Of a stretch of 19,268 nt of DNA, positions 12,515 to 19,268 are shown piece by piece. Under the pieces are notes generated by a model. That model saw nothing but the letters and a program-made list of their open reading frames with translations, was not told where the DNA came from and did no database searches. Each line of letters opens with the position of its first letter. The first letter of the stretch is position 1. The position numbers and the translations under genes were made by a program. Source of the stretch: Holophagaceae bacterium (lineage in GTDB: Bacteria > Acidobacteriota > Holophagae > Holophagales > Holophagaceae); NCBI GenBank assembly GCA_003158505.1, contig PMJK01000132.1, forward strand, positions 1 to 19,268, given 5' to 3'.

Positions 12515-15127
12515 TCAACCTTCCAGCGCCTTCTGCATCGCCACCAGGAGATCCATCCGAAGGAAGGGCTTCTGCACGAAGGCCGCCAGCCCCTTGCCCA
12601 GGAAGTCCTGGATGGCCTCCTGCTCGTTGTAGCCGCTGGTGAGGATGACCCGGCAGCTGGGATCCAGGCGGCGCAGTTCCCGGAAGGTTTCCACACCATC
12701 GAGGTGGGGCATGGTCAGGTCCATGAGCACCGCCCTGATCGGGACCGGGCTGTCCCGGAACCGCTCCAGGGCCTGCAGCCCGTCCTCGGCCGTAATCACC
12801 TCGAATCCCATGGATTTCAGCAGGTCCGAGGCCACAAGGCGCACCCCCTCTTCGTCATCCACCACCAGGACGGTCCCGCTGCCCGCCCAATCATCCGTTT
12901 CGCCGGGAGCCCCCGCTGGGACGGCTTCGCCGGAACCCGCCGGGAAGATGAGCTTGAAGGTGCTGCCCTTGCCCACTTCGCTGTAGACCCGGATCCCGCC
13001 CTTGTGGCCGCGCAGAATGCCCTGCATGGCCGCCAGACCCAGGCCCCGGCCGGTGAACTTGGTGGTGAAAAAGGGCTCAAAGATCCTGGCCTGGACCTCC
13101 GGGGGCATGCCCCTTCCCGTATCGGACACTTCGAGGGTGAGGAAGGTTCCCGGTTCGAGGGGCTGGCCGGGAAAGTCCCGGGTCAGATCGCCTCGACCAA
13201 AGATCTGCATGCCGGTTCGGATCGATACGGTGCCTTCGGCATCCCCGATGGCCTCGGAGGCATTGGTGACAAGGTTCATCACGACTTGCTGGATCTGTGT
13301 GGCCTCCGCCATGAGGACGGACAGTTTCTCACGCAGCTGGTATCTGAGGGCCACCTTCTTCGAGATGGACACGCTCAACAGGTGGGACATCTCCTCCACC
13401 ACCTGGTTCAGATCCACGGGACCCACCACGAAGCGTCCCCTGCCCGAGTAGGCCAGCATCTGGCGCGTGAGGTCCGTGGCCCGCTGGACGGTCCGCTCCA
13501 TGGTTCCGAGGTAGGGCCGGGCCGGGGACACTTCCGGCAGGCAGAGTTGCGCCAGGTTGATATTCCCCAGGAGCGTCGTGAGCAGGTTGTTGAAATCGTG
13601 GGCGATGCCGCCCGCCAGAACCCCGAGGCTCTCCAGTTTCTGGCTTTGGAGCAGGGCCTGCTCCTGCCTCCGCCGCTCGGTGATATCGGTGACCACACCG
13701 AGAATGCTCGCCACCCTGCCCACCGCATCCAGCACGGGGGTCCCCGTCACGAGGGTCCAGAGTTCCTTCCCGTCTCTGCGCCGGAAGCGGAAGTCGTGCT
13801 GCGAGTCATGACCCGCTACGCGATCTGCCAAGTACTGCTTCGCCTGGGCGAGATCTGCCTCGGCCATGAAGTCCAACAGCGAATGCCCGACCATGCCGGA
13901 GGACTCGTAGCCCAGCATTTCCGCCATGCGATGGTTGACGAAGGTGGTCAATCCCTGGGCATCCACCACCCAGAGGCCTTCCCCCATCGCTTCGACGAGG
14001 TGCCGGAAGCGTGCCTCGCTTTCCCGCAGGGCCAGGGCATCCAAGCGGTGGTTTTCCGTCTCCACCGCCAGTTCATGGGTGCGGGCTTCGACCTGAGTGC
14101 GAATCTCCGCCTGACTGGCCAGCAGGGCCTTCAAATGCCCGGCCAGGAGTGCCGAGAAAGCCAGCCCGACCAACAGCACCGCCCAGGCCCGTCCGGGGGT
14201 TCCCAGGTCGAATTGGCCGTTGGTCGGTGTCACCTTCACGGTCCAGGTGCGGCCCGCCAACTCGAAGATCCTCACCAGGCGCAGCCCCTCTTCCTTCGGG
14301 CGCCCGATCTCCGGCAAGGGCGAAGGCTCCTCGTGGAGCAGGGACTCCGATTCAGGAGCGCTGGCATCGGAAAGCCTGAGCACGACTCCCTTGGGTTCCA
14401 GGAAGGCCATGGATTTCTGGACCAGGTCCCCCATCCGAAAGACCCCCTGCACCACACCACGGGGGCGGCCGCCCTTCCCCCGCACGGGAATCATCACCAG
14501 CACGCCGGCCTGGCCCCCCGTTTCCTGGATGAGCCGGACCCGCCCACTGGCCGCCAGGGCATCCGTCCGGATGGCCCGAGCCATCGTTTCCTGCCGCGTC
14601 GGCAATGCTTCGGCCGCGTAGCCGAGGGTGACCTCGTTCCCACGAAACGGCGCCACGAAAAGGACGGCGTGGAAGACGGCGCTGGGGGCCATGTCCACGT
14701 CATGTCCAGCGCTATCCCTGTTGAAGAACCTGAACCCGGGGTGGCTGCGCCGGGCCTCCGCTTCCAGCGTGGCCCGATTCCCGGGGGTGACCTCTGGCAG
14801 CCACTGGAAAGCTTGAATGTAGGGATGCCTGGCCAGGATCGGATCCACAAAGGCGCCGAAATCCTTCCTGCTGACGTCGTCACAGGCCTCGAAGAAATTG
14901 CGCAGGAGCGTGACATCCTCGAAGCCCCTCTCGAACCCGTGGATGACGCTCTCGATCCGCTCCCGCGCAGCAGCATTGAACTGTGCCTCCACCTGCCGTC
15001 GATTGACGTCCCGGGTAAGGAAGAATCCGACCAGTGAAAGGGCTAAGCCCCCGAACAGGAGCACCACCAGAATGCCGTGAGGTCTCCGCAAGGGAGGGTG
15101 GGAGGTCGATCCGTTCAATGCTGGCAT
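12515..15127 (-). CDS. Hybrid sensor histidine kinase: CHASE, PAS, HisKA, HATPase, receiver
   Basis: An 870-residue membrane sensor. Domains in order: membrane segment (18-38); periplasmic CHASE domain (about 60-300, with FEDVTLLRNFFEA, IQAFQWLPEVTPGNRATLEAEAR, VMIPVRG); second membrane segment (313-336); PAS (370-485, FRHLVEAMGEGLWVVDAQGLTTFVNHRMAEMLGY); HisKA H-box LAGGIAHDFNNLL with phospho-acceptor His 510; ATP-binding N, G1 and G2 boxes (NLVTNASEAI, DTGRGM, GRGLGLAA); receiver (753-868) with D757-D758, phospho-acceptor D803 and K853. CHASE sensors bind small ligands such as cytokinins or other adenine-like or peptide molecules; the ligand here is unknown. No separate response regulator gene is nearby, so phosphate may go to an unlinked partner. 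No clear ribosome-binding site precedes the ATG at 15127. Confidence 0.93.
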   Translation of the reverse strand: MPALNGSTSHPPLRRPHGILVVLLFGGLALSLVGFFLTRDVNRRQVEAQFNAAARERIESVIHGFERGFEDVTLLRNFFEACDDVSRKDFGAFVDPILARHPYIQAFQWLPEVTPGNRATLEAEARRSHPGFRFFNRDSAGHDVDMAPSAVFHAVLFVAPFRGNEVTLGYAAEALPTRQETMARAIRTDALAASGRVRLIQETGGQAGVLVMIPVRGKGGRPRGVVQGVFRMGDLVQKSMAFLEPKGVVLRLSDASAPESESLLHEEPSPLPEIGRPKEEGLRLVRIFELAGRTWTVKVTPTNGQFDLGTPGRAWAVLLVGLAFSALLAGHLKALLASQAEIRTQVEARTHELAVETENHRLDALALRESEARFRHLVEAMGEGLWVVDAQGLTTFVNHRMAEMLGYESSGMVGHSLLDFMAEADLAQAKQYLADRVAGHDSQHDFRFRRRDGKELWTLVTGTPVLDAVGRVASILGVVTDITERRRQEQALLQSQKLESLGVLAGGIAHDFNNLLTTLLGNINLAQLCLPEVSPARPYLGTMERTVQRATDLTRQMLAYSGRGRFVVGPVDLNQVVEEMSHLLSVSISKKVALRYQLREKLSVLMAEATQIQQVVMNLVTNASEAIGDAEGTVSIRTGMQIFGRGDLTRDFPGQPLEPGTFLTLEVSDTGRGMPPEVQARIFEPFFTTKFTGRGLGLAAMQGILRGHKGGIRVYSEVGKGSTFKLIFPAGSGEAVPAGAPGETDDWAGSGTVLVVDDEEGVRLVASDLLKSMGFEVITAEDGLQALERFRDSPVPIRAVLMDLTMPHLDGVETFRELRRLDPSCRVILTSGYNEQEAIQDFLGKGLAAFVQKPFLRMDLLVAMQKALEG

Positions 15128-15265
15128 CAGGTTGTCCGGGGCTGGAGACGGATGGATCCATGCTCGCAGAGGGATCTCTCCATAGGAATCCCCTGCACTG
15201 GCTCATCGGCACTTCAGACCTGTGGGAGAATCCCTGTGGATCCCAGGGTCCTCGGGAGGTGCCGC

Positions 15266-15889
15266 TTGAATCGCAACATCATGTTCGCCCTGGCTGGAGG
15301 ACTCGCCGCCGGATTCCTCGCGGGGTACTTCGTCTTCAGCGGTGAATCCAGGGATGCCGCCAGTCCCGCGGCGGCCGCTTCCACCGCCCCCATCATGCCG
15401 GCACCCTCCCTGGGCGGTGCCATGCCCGGAGCCGCGCCGGGGGCGATGCCCAGCGGCCCGGTGTTGCCCAGCGCTGAAGTCCAGGCCCGCATCGCCCAGA
15501 TCGAGGCCGCCCTGCGGACGGATCCCAAGAACCACGATGCCTGGGTCGCCCTCGGCAACGAGTACTTCGATTCCCACCAGGCCCAGAAGGCCGTGGACGC
15601 CTACACCAAGGCCCTCACCCTCAAGCCCGGGGATCCCAATGTGCTCACGGACCAGGGCGTGATGTACCGCCAGCTCGGCCAGTTCGACATGGCCCTGGCC
15701 ACCTTCCAGAAGGCCAACAAGCTCCAGCCCAGCCATGTCCAGAGCCTGTTCAACATGGGCATCGTCTACGCGAATGATCTGAACAAGCCCGACGAAGCTG
15801 CCAAGGCCTGGAACAAGGTGCTGGTCCTGGCCCCCGCCAGCGATCAGGCCGCCCAGGCCCGGCAGATGCTGAGCCAGCTCAAGAAGTAG
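15266..15889 (+). CDS. Membrane-anchored tetratricopeptide repeat protein
   Basis: A 207-residue protein with one N-terminal membrane helix (5-25, IMFALAGGLAAGFLAGYFVF), a low-complexity alanine-proline-glycine-methionine linker (28-70) and three TPR units (about 72-190: NHDAWVALGNEYFDSHQAQKAVDAYTKALTLKPGD, then NVLTDQGVMYRQLGQFDMALATFQKANKLQP, then a third ending AWNKVLVLAP). The architecture resembles NrfG- or CcmH-type envelope scaffold proteins, but no substrate can be named. The start is TTG at 15266, backed by GGAGG with 6-base spacing; upstream in-frame ATG codons lack this site and would put unlikely residues before the membrane helix. It diverges from the histidine kinase and precedes bioD by 31 bases, so it may share the bioD-bioA transcript. 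Confidence 0.88.
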   Translation: MNRNIMFALAGGLAAGFLAGYFVFSGESRDAASPAAAASTAPIMPAPSLGGAMPGAAPGAMPSGPVLPSAEVQARIAQIEAALRTDPKNHDAWVALGNEYFDSHQAQKAVDAYTKALTLKPGDPNVLTDQGVMYRQLGQFDMALATFQKANKLQPSHVQSLFNMGIVYANDLNKPDEAAKAWNKVLVLAPASDQAAQARQMLSQLKK

Positions 15890-15920
15890 CCGGCATGGAT
15901 GCCAACTGGGCCCGGGTCCC

Positions 15921-16529
15921 ATGCTGAACCCCGATGCGCTCCCCAGCCCCCTGTGGGTCCTGGGCACGGGCACCGGCGTGGGGAAGACCTTCGTGTCGGC
16001 CCGCATCGCTCGGTCCTGGGCCCTGCGGGGCCCGGTCACCTACCGCAAGCCCTTCCAGACTGGCGTGGATCGGGCTGATCATCCCGAGGCCGACGCGAGC
16101 GTCCTGGGTAAGTCCGGCATCCCAGCCGAAAGCCACGTGTTGTTGAAGGCTCCACTTTCGCCCATGGCCGCCGCCCGGCGCGAAGGCCGGACCCTCGACC
16201 TCGTCGCCACCGCGCGGTGGTGTCAACAGCCCGCCGAGGGTCGGGTGCTACTGGAGGGCGTGGGCGGCCTCATGGTGCCCCTCGCGCCCCAGGTCCACTT
16301 CCTCGCCTGGGCCACGGAGCTGAAGATCCCTTGTGTGCTGGTGGCGCTCGGTGGCCTCGGAACCCTGAACCACACCCTGCTGTCGGCGGAAGCCCTCATG
16401 CTGCGCGGCTGGCGAATCGAGGCCGTGCTGATGAATCCCGGCGCCGATGGCACCCCGTCAGGTGTGGCCGAAGAAAATGCAGAGCTGTTGCGGGGATTCC
16501 TCCCAGTGGCAGTCCACCTCCTAGACTGA
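15921..16529 (+). CDS. bioD: ATP-dependent dethiobiotin synthetase
   Basis: This enzyme closes the ureido ring: 7,8-diaminononanoate plus CO2 and ATP gives dethiobiotin. In the 202-residue product the P-loop GTGTGVGKT is at 15-23, the substrate motif YRKPFQTGVD at 41-50, LKAPLSPMAAARREG at 75-89, LLEGVGGLMVPLA at 110-122 and ALGGLGTLNHTLLSAEAL at 142-159, all in the usual order and spacing. The length is slightly short of the 220-230 residues typical of the family, with no motif missing. No good ribosome-binding site precedes the ATG at 15921, which suggests coupling to upstream translation. Only 4 bases separate its stop from bioA, so the two form one unit. It is far from bioF on the same strand. 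Confidence 0.93.
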   Translation: MLNPDALPSPLWVLGTGTGVGKTFVSARIARSWALRGPVTYRKPFQTGVDRADHPEADASVLGKSGIPAESHVLLKAPLSPMAAARREGRTLDLVATARWCQQPAEGRVLLEGVGGLMVPLAPQVHFLAWATELKIPCVLVALGGLGTLNHTLLSAEALMLRGWRIEAVLMNPGADGTPSGVAEENAELLRGFLPVAVHLLD

Positions 16530-16533
16530 TCCC

Positions 16534-17916
16534 ATGCCCACGCCGCTGCCCCCTGACTGGTCTGACCGCCTCGCCCTGGACCGCGCCCACATCTGGCATC
16601 CCTTCACCCAGATGAAGGTCCATGAGGCCGATCCGCCGGTGGCCCTCGTGGGCGCCGAGGGCTGCGACCTGCTCCTGGCCAATGGAGAGCGCGTGCTGGA
16701 TGGCATCTCCAGCTGGTGGACCTGCCTCCACGGCCACGGGCACCCGAGGCTGGTGAGCGCCTTGGAGCGCCAGGCCGCGAAGCTCGACCATGGGATGTTC
16801 GCGGGCTTCACCCATGAACCCGCCTTGGAACTAGTGGCCCGGCTGCGGCCCAAACTGCCCGCCAACCTGACCCGGGCCTTTTTCTCGGACGACGGCAGCA
16901 CCGCCGTGGAGGTGGCCTTGAAGATGGCGTTCCAGGCCCAGCTCCAGCGCGGCGAAAAGGGCCGGGATCGCTTCGGCGCCCTGCGCAGTGGCTACCACGG
17001 CGACACCCTGGGGGCCGTGGGCGTGGGCGAACTGGAGAACTTCATGACCGAGCTGTTCCAGCCCCTGCTCCTGGCCTGCGAACGGCTGGAAGTGCCCGAG
17101 GATCCGCGCTGCGAGATTCATCCCGATCTGACTGGCTGGTCCGAACGGCTCGAAGGCGCGCGCCAGGAGATCCGCGCCTTCTTCGCCCAGCAGGGCCAAC
17201 GCCTTGCGGCCTTCATCGCCGAACCCCTCATCCAGTGCGCCGGGGGCATGCGCATGTGGCCGCCGGAGCTGCTGAGGGAACTGCGGGACCAGTGCGACGC
17301 CTTCGGGGTGTACCTGATCCTGGACGAGGTGGCCACGGGCTTCGGCCGCACCGGGACCTTCCTGGCCTGCGAACAAGCAGGCGTGGCGCCGGACCTGCTC
17401 TGCCTGTCCAAGGGCCTCACGGGGGGCACGCTTCCGCTTTCGATGACCTGGGCCACCGAGTCCATCTATGGCCACTTCTGGGGTGAGCCCGCCTCCGGAC
17501 GGGCCTTCCTCCATGGCCACAGCTTCACCGCCAATGCCACGGCCTGTGCCGTCGCCTGCGCCAGCCTCGCCCTCTTTGACGACGAACCGGTGCTGGCCCA
17601 GGCCGCCAGCTTGCATACCGCGATGAGGGAAGCCTTCACCCTGTTCGCCGGGCATCCGGCCGTGCGACAGACCCGCGTGCTGGGCACCATCGGCGCCTGT
17701 CGCTTGGTGGATCCCAGCACCGGGCAGGCCCATGATCCCGAAGCACGCTTCGGTTGGCGCCTGCACCGTCGCGCCCTCGATCAAGGCCTGCTGGTGCGGC
17801 CCATCGGGGACTGCCTGTACCTGATGCCGCCCCTCAGCACACCACCGGCCCGGATCGCAGAGGCGGCGGAAACGCTGCTCAATCTGCTGGATGAAAACGG
17901 AGCGTGCGCTTCCTGA
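16534..17916 (+). CDS. bioA: Adenosylmethionine-8-amino-7-oxononanoate aminotransferase
   Basis: A class III PLP aminotransferase that makes 7,8-diaminononanoate using S-adenosylmethionine as amino donor, the step between BioF and BioD. The 460-residue product shows the BioA signature HIWHPFTQM (19-27), then LDGISSWWTCLHGHGHP (55-71), FFSDDGSTAVEVALKMAFQ (117-134), YHGDTLGAVGVG (154-165), AEPLIQCAGGMRMWPPE (229-245), the cofactor motif LDEVATGFGRTG (263-274) and the PLP lysine K293 in CLSKGLTGGTLPLS. Motifs are complete, so activity is expected. It is the last gene of the bioD-bioA unit; the following hydrolase gene starts 36 bases later and could still be read through. Confidence 0.95.
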   Translation: MPTPLPPDWSDRLALDRAHIWHPFTQMKVHEADPPVALVGAEGCDLLLANGERVLDGISSWWTCLHGHGHPRLVSALERQAAKLDHGMFAGFTHEPALELVARLRPKLPANLTRAFFSDDGSTAVEVALKMAFQAQLQRGEKGRDRFGALRSGYHGDTLGAVGVGELENFMTELFQPLLLACERLEVPEDPRCEIHPDLTGWSERLEGARQEIRAFFAQQGQRLAAFIAEPLIQCAGGMRMWPPELLRELRDQCDAFGVYLILDEVATGFGRTGTFLACEQAGVAPDLLCLSKGLTGGTLPLSMTWATESIYGHFWGEPASGRAFLHGHSFTANATACAVACASLALFDDEPVLAQAASLHTAMREAFTLFAGHPAVRQTRVLGTIGACRLVDPSTGQAHDPEARFGWRLHRRALDQGLLVRPIGDCLYLMPPLSTPPARIAEAAETLLNLLDENGACAS

Positions 17917-17951
17917 CCGGCCTTACACTGACTCCAGATCCGGAGTGCGCG

Positions 17952-18971
17952 ATGCGGCTGGTGACTTTCCTGCAGGAAGGGGCGGAGAAGATCGGTGCCG
18001 TCATGGCGGATGGCCGCATCCTCGATTTCGCTGCCGCCGACCCCCGCCTCGCTGTGGACATGCTCACCCTCATCCGCCGGCAGGACGAGCTCATGCCCGT
18101 GGCCCAGGCCTTGGAGGTGGAGCCACCCGCCGCCGCGTTAATCGAGGCTGGCTCCGGGCGCTTGCTGGCCCCCATTCCCCGCCCCGTATCCATGCGCGAC
18201 GGCTACGCCTTCCGCCAGCATGTGGCCACGGCCCGCCGCAATCGGGGGCTGGAGATGATCCCCGAATTCGACCTCTTCCCCGTCACCTACTTCACCAATC
18301 ACCTGGCCGTCACCGGCCCCGGAGGCGTGCTGGTGCAGGATCACCACCTGGTGCGCCTCGACTTCGAGCTCGAGGTGGCCATCGTCACCGGGCGGCCCCT
18401 GCGCAACGCCACCCTGGAGGAGGCGGACGCGGCCATCTTCGGCTACCTGGTGATGAACGACTGGAGCGCCCGCATGCTCCAGATGGAGGAGATGAAGCTG
18501 TCCTTGGGTCCCTGCAAGGGCAAGGACTTCGCCACCAGTCTGGGCCCCTGGCTGGTGACCAAGGACGAACTGGATCTGGAGGCTTCGCCCGAGGGTGAAG
18601 TGCTGCACGCGGCCATGACCTGCCATGTGAATGGACAGTTGCTGTCAAAAGGCAATGCCGACAGCATGAACTGGACCTTCGCCCAGATCCTCCAGCGCAC
18701 CAGCTATGGCATCCAGATGCAGCCCGGCGAAGTCATCGGCAGCGGCACCGTGGGAACCGGCTGCCTGCTGGAGCTGAACGGTTCCAAGGTCACGGACGAC
18801 CTCTGGCTCAAGGCCGGGGACGAGGTGGTCATGGAGATCGAAGGTCTGGGAAGATTGGTGAACACCGTGGTCCACGCCCCCGAACGGTTGGTGGGCATGA
18901 CACCCAACCTGCTGTGCGGGACGCTGCCCGACCTCTACGCCGACTCGCCCACCGGCGAGGCCGGGGACTGA
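17952..18971 (+). CDS. Fumarylacetoacetase-family (FAH) hydrolase
   Basis: A 339-residue protein with an N-terminal lobe (1-75) and an FAH catalytic domain (about 80-335). Landmarks match fumarylacetoacetase: D83 and YAFRQHV with H90, PVTYFTNHLAVTGPGG, DFELEVAIVTG with metal ligands E139 and E141, MNDWSARMLQ with D170, and LGPCKGKDFATSLGPWLV with K189 or K191. The family cleaves carbon-carbon bonds of acylpyruvates; fumarylacetoacetate from tyrosine breakdown is the closest guess. One oddity is methionine after NDWSAR, where relatives usually have aspartate. The ATG at 17952 has GGAG 6 bases upstream; the GGAG sits in a short inverted repeat (17931-17946). The flavin reductase gene follows by 26 bases. 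Confidence 0.9.
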   Translation: MRLVTFLQEGAEKIGAVMADGRILDFAAADPRLAVDMLTLIRRQDELMPVAQALEVEPPAAALIEAGSGRLLAPIPRPVSMRDGYAFRQHVATARRNRGLEMIPEFDLFPVTYFTNHLAVTGPGGVLVQDHHLVRLDFELEVAIVTGRPLRNATLEEADAAIFGYLVMNDWSARMLQMEEMKLSLGPCKGKDFATSLGPWLVTKDELDLEASPEGEVLHAAMTCHVNGQLLSKGNADSMNWTFAQILQRTSYGIQMQPGEVIGSGTVGTGCLLELNGSKVTDDLWLKAGDEVVMEIEGLGRLVNTVVHAPERLVGMTPNLLCGTLPDLYADSPTGEAGD

Positions 18972-18997
18972 CCAGTCCCCCCGATCCCGGAATGTCC

Positions 18998-19268
18998 ATG
19001 AGCAGCCGCACAATCCTCCCCGCGGATCTGAGCCCCATCGAGACCAATGCCCTGCTTTGCGGAGGCGTGGCGCCCCGGCCCATCGCCCTGGCCAGCACCA
19101 TCAGCCTGGAGGGCGTGCGGAACCTGGCGCCCTTCAGTTTCTTCAACGCCTTCGGCTCGAACCCGCCCACGGTGGCCTTCGCGCCCAACCGGCGGGGATG
19201 GGACGGCACCGTCAAGCACACCTACCCAAGAGCTCATAACAAAACCCGACAATGCCGCGATGAAGCCA
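18998..19268 (+). CDS. Flavin reductase family protein, partial, 3' end missing or disrupted
   Basis: The frame is open from the ATG at 18998 to the window edge. The text APRPIALASTISLEGVRNLAPFSFFNAFGSNPPTVAFAPNRRGWDGTVKHT is the start of the FMN-binding split-barrel flavin reductase domain, whose relatives supply reduced flavin or act as small FMN proteins in aromatic and amino-acid breakdown. CGGA lies 6 bases before the ATG; an in-frame ATG at 18992 is an alternative. From base 19226 the text turns into PRAHNKTRQCRDEA, which does not fit the family (a segment such as NIxxTxEFVVN is expected). GC content also falls to about half. This could be an insertion junction, a frameshift or only divergence. 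Confidence 0.8.
   Translation, partial: MSSRTILPADLSPIETNALLCGGVAPRPIALASTISLEGVRNLAPFSFFNAFGSNPPTVAFAPNRRGWDGTVKHTYPRAHNKTRQCRDEA

Noticed and set aside
11338..12699. 453-codon minus-strand open frame opposite bioF
   Set aside because: It overlaps bioF entirely and the end of the kinase gene. Composition is Gly, Arg and Gln rich, with no domain.
12704..15037. 777-codon plus-strand open frame opposite the histidine kinase
   Set aside because: The minus strand encodes a complete multi-domain kinase with every catalytic motif. The antisense text is rich in His, Gly, Pro and Arg with no family resemblance and has no ribosome-binding site, as expected for a GC-rich shadow frame.
11374..17916. 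Biotin operon regulated by a BirA-type operator
   Set aside because: No TTGTAAACC-type dyad was seen before bioF, bioD or the TPR gene.

Overview
The window reads as chromosomal DNA of a high-GC, Gram-negative bacterium with mostly housekeeping content. The envelope genes (a LapA/LapB-like lipopolysaccharide assembly protein and two periplasmic parvulin chaperones) point to a diderm. The mix of a YhaM-type exoribonuclease, family 4 uracil-DNA glycosylase, a small Desulfovibrio-like FMN-binding protein and biotin genes would suit Acidobacteriota of the Holophaga/Geothrix type. That placement is an inference, not something the sequence proves. No phage genes, CRISPR array, tRNA or rRNA were seen. 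The long antisense ORFs are shadows of real genes, produced by GC-rich codon usage.

Layout. 1-951: the 3' end of a gene for a helicase-associated (XPB/Ssl2 N-terminal-like) protein with a WYL-like C-terminus. 968-2327 (minus): ECF sigma factor, overlapping single-pass anti-sigma-like protein, and a small membrane-anchored coiled-coil protein. 2391-4626 (plus): family 4 uracil-DNA glycosylase, then a fused LapA-LapB-like TPR protein ending in a rubredoxin-like zinc ribbon. 4627-5074: a non-coding stretch of about 450 bases with a strong hairpin and degenerate direct repeats. 5075-6276 (plus): Rrf2 regulator, FMN-binding split-barrel protein and a 59-residue cysteine-containing small protein, probably one operon. 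6407-10480 (minus): an unknown 161-residue protein; then, reading in the direction of transcription, PrsA-like parvulin, SurA-like parvulin, S4-domain RNA-binding protein and YhaM-like nuclease, closely packed. 10602-11282 (minus): BAX inhibitor-1 family membrane protein.

11374-17916: the biotin genes bioF, bioD and bioA, all on the plus strand. bioF is separated from bioD-bioA by a large minus-strand hybrid CHASE-PAS histidine kinase with receiver domain and by a plus-strand TPR lipid-envelope-facing protein. BioF, BioA and BioD catalyse successive steps from pimeloyl thioester to dethiobiotin; bioB is not in the window. 17952-19268: a fumarylacetoacetase-family hydrolase followed by the start of a flavin reductase family gene. 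The last 43 bases of the window no longer look like that family and are lower in GC, so the gene may be interrupted there.

No clearly new multi-gene system is evident. The items most worth a second look are the repeat-rich spacer, the Rrf2/FMN-binding/59-residue operon, the LapA-LapB fusion and the possible disruption at the right edge.
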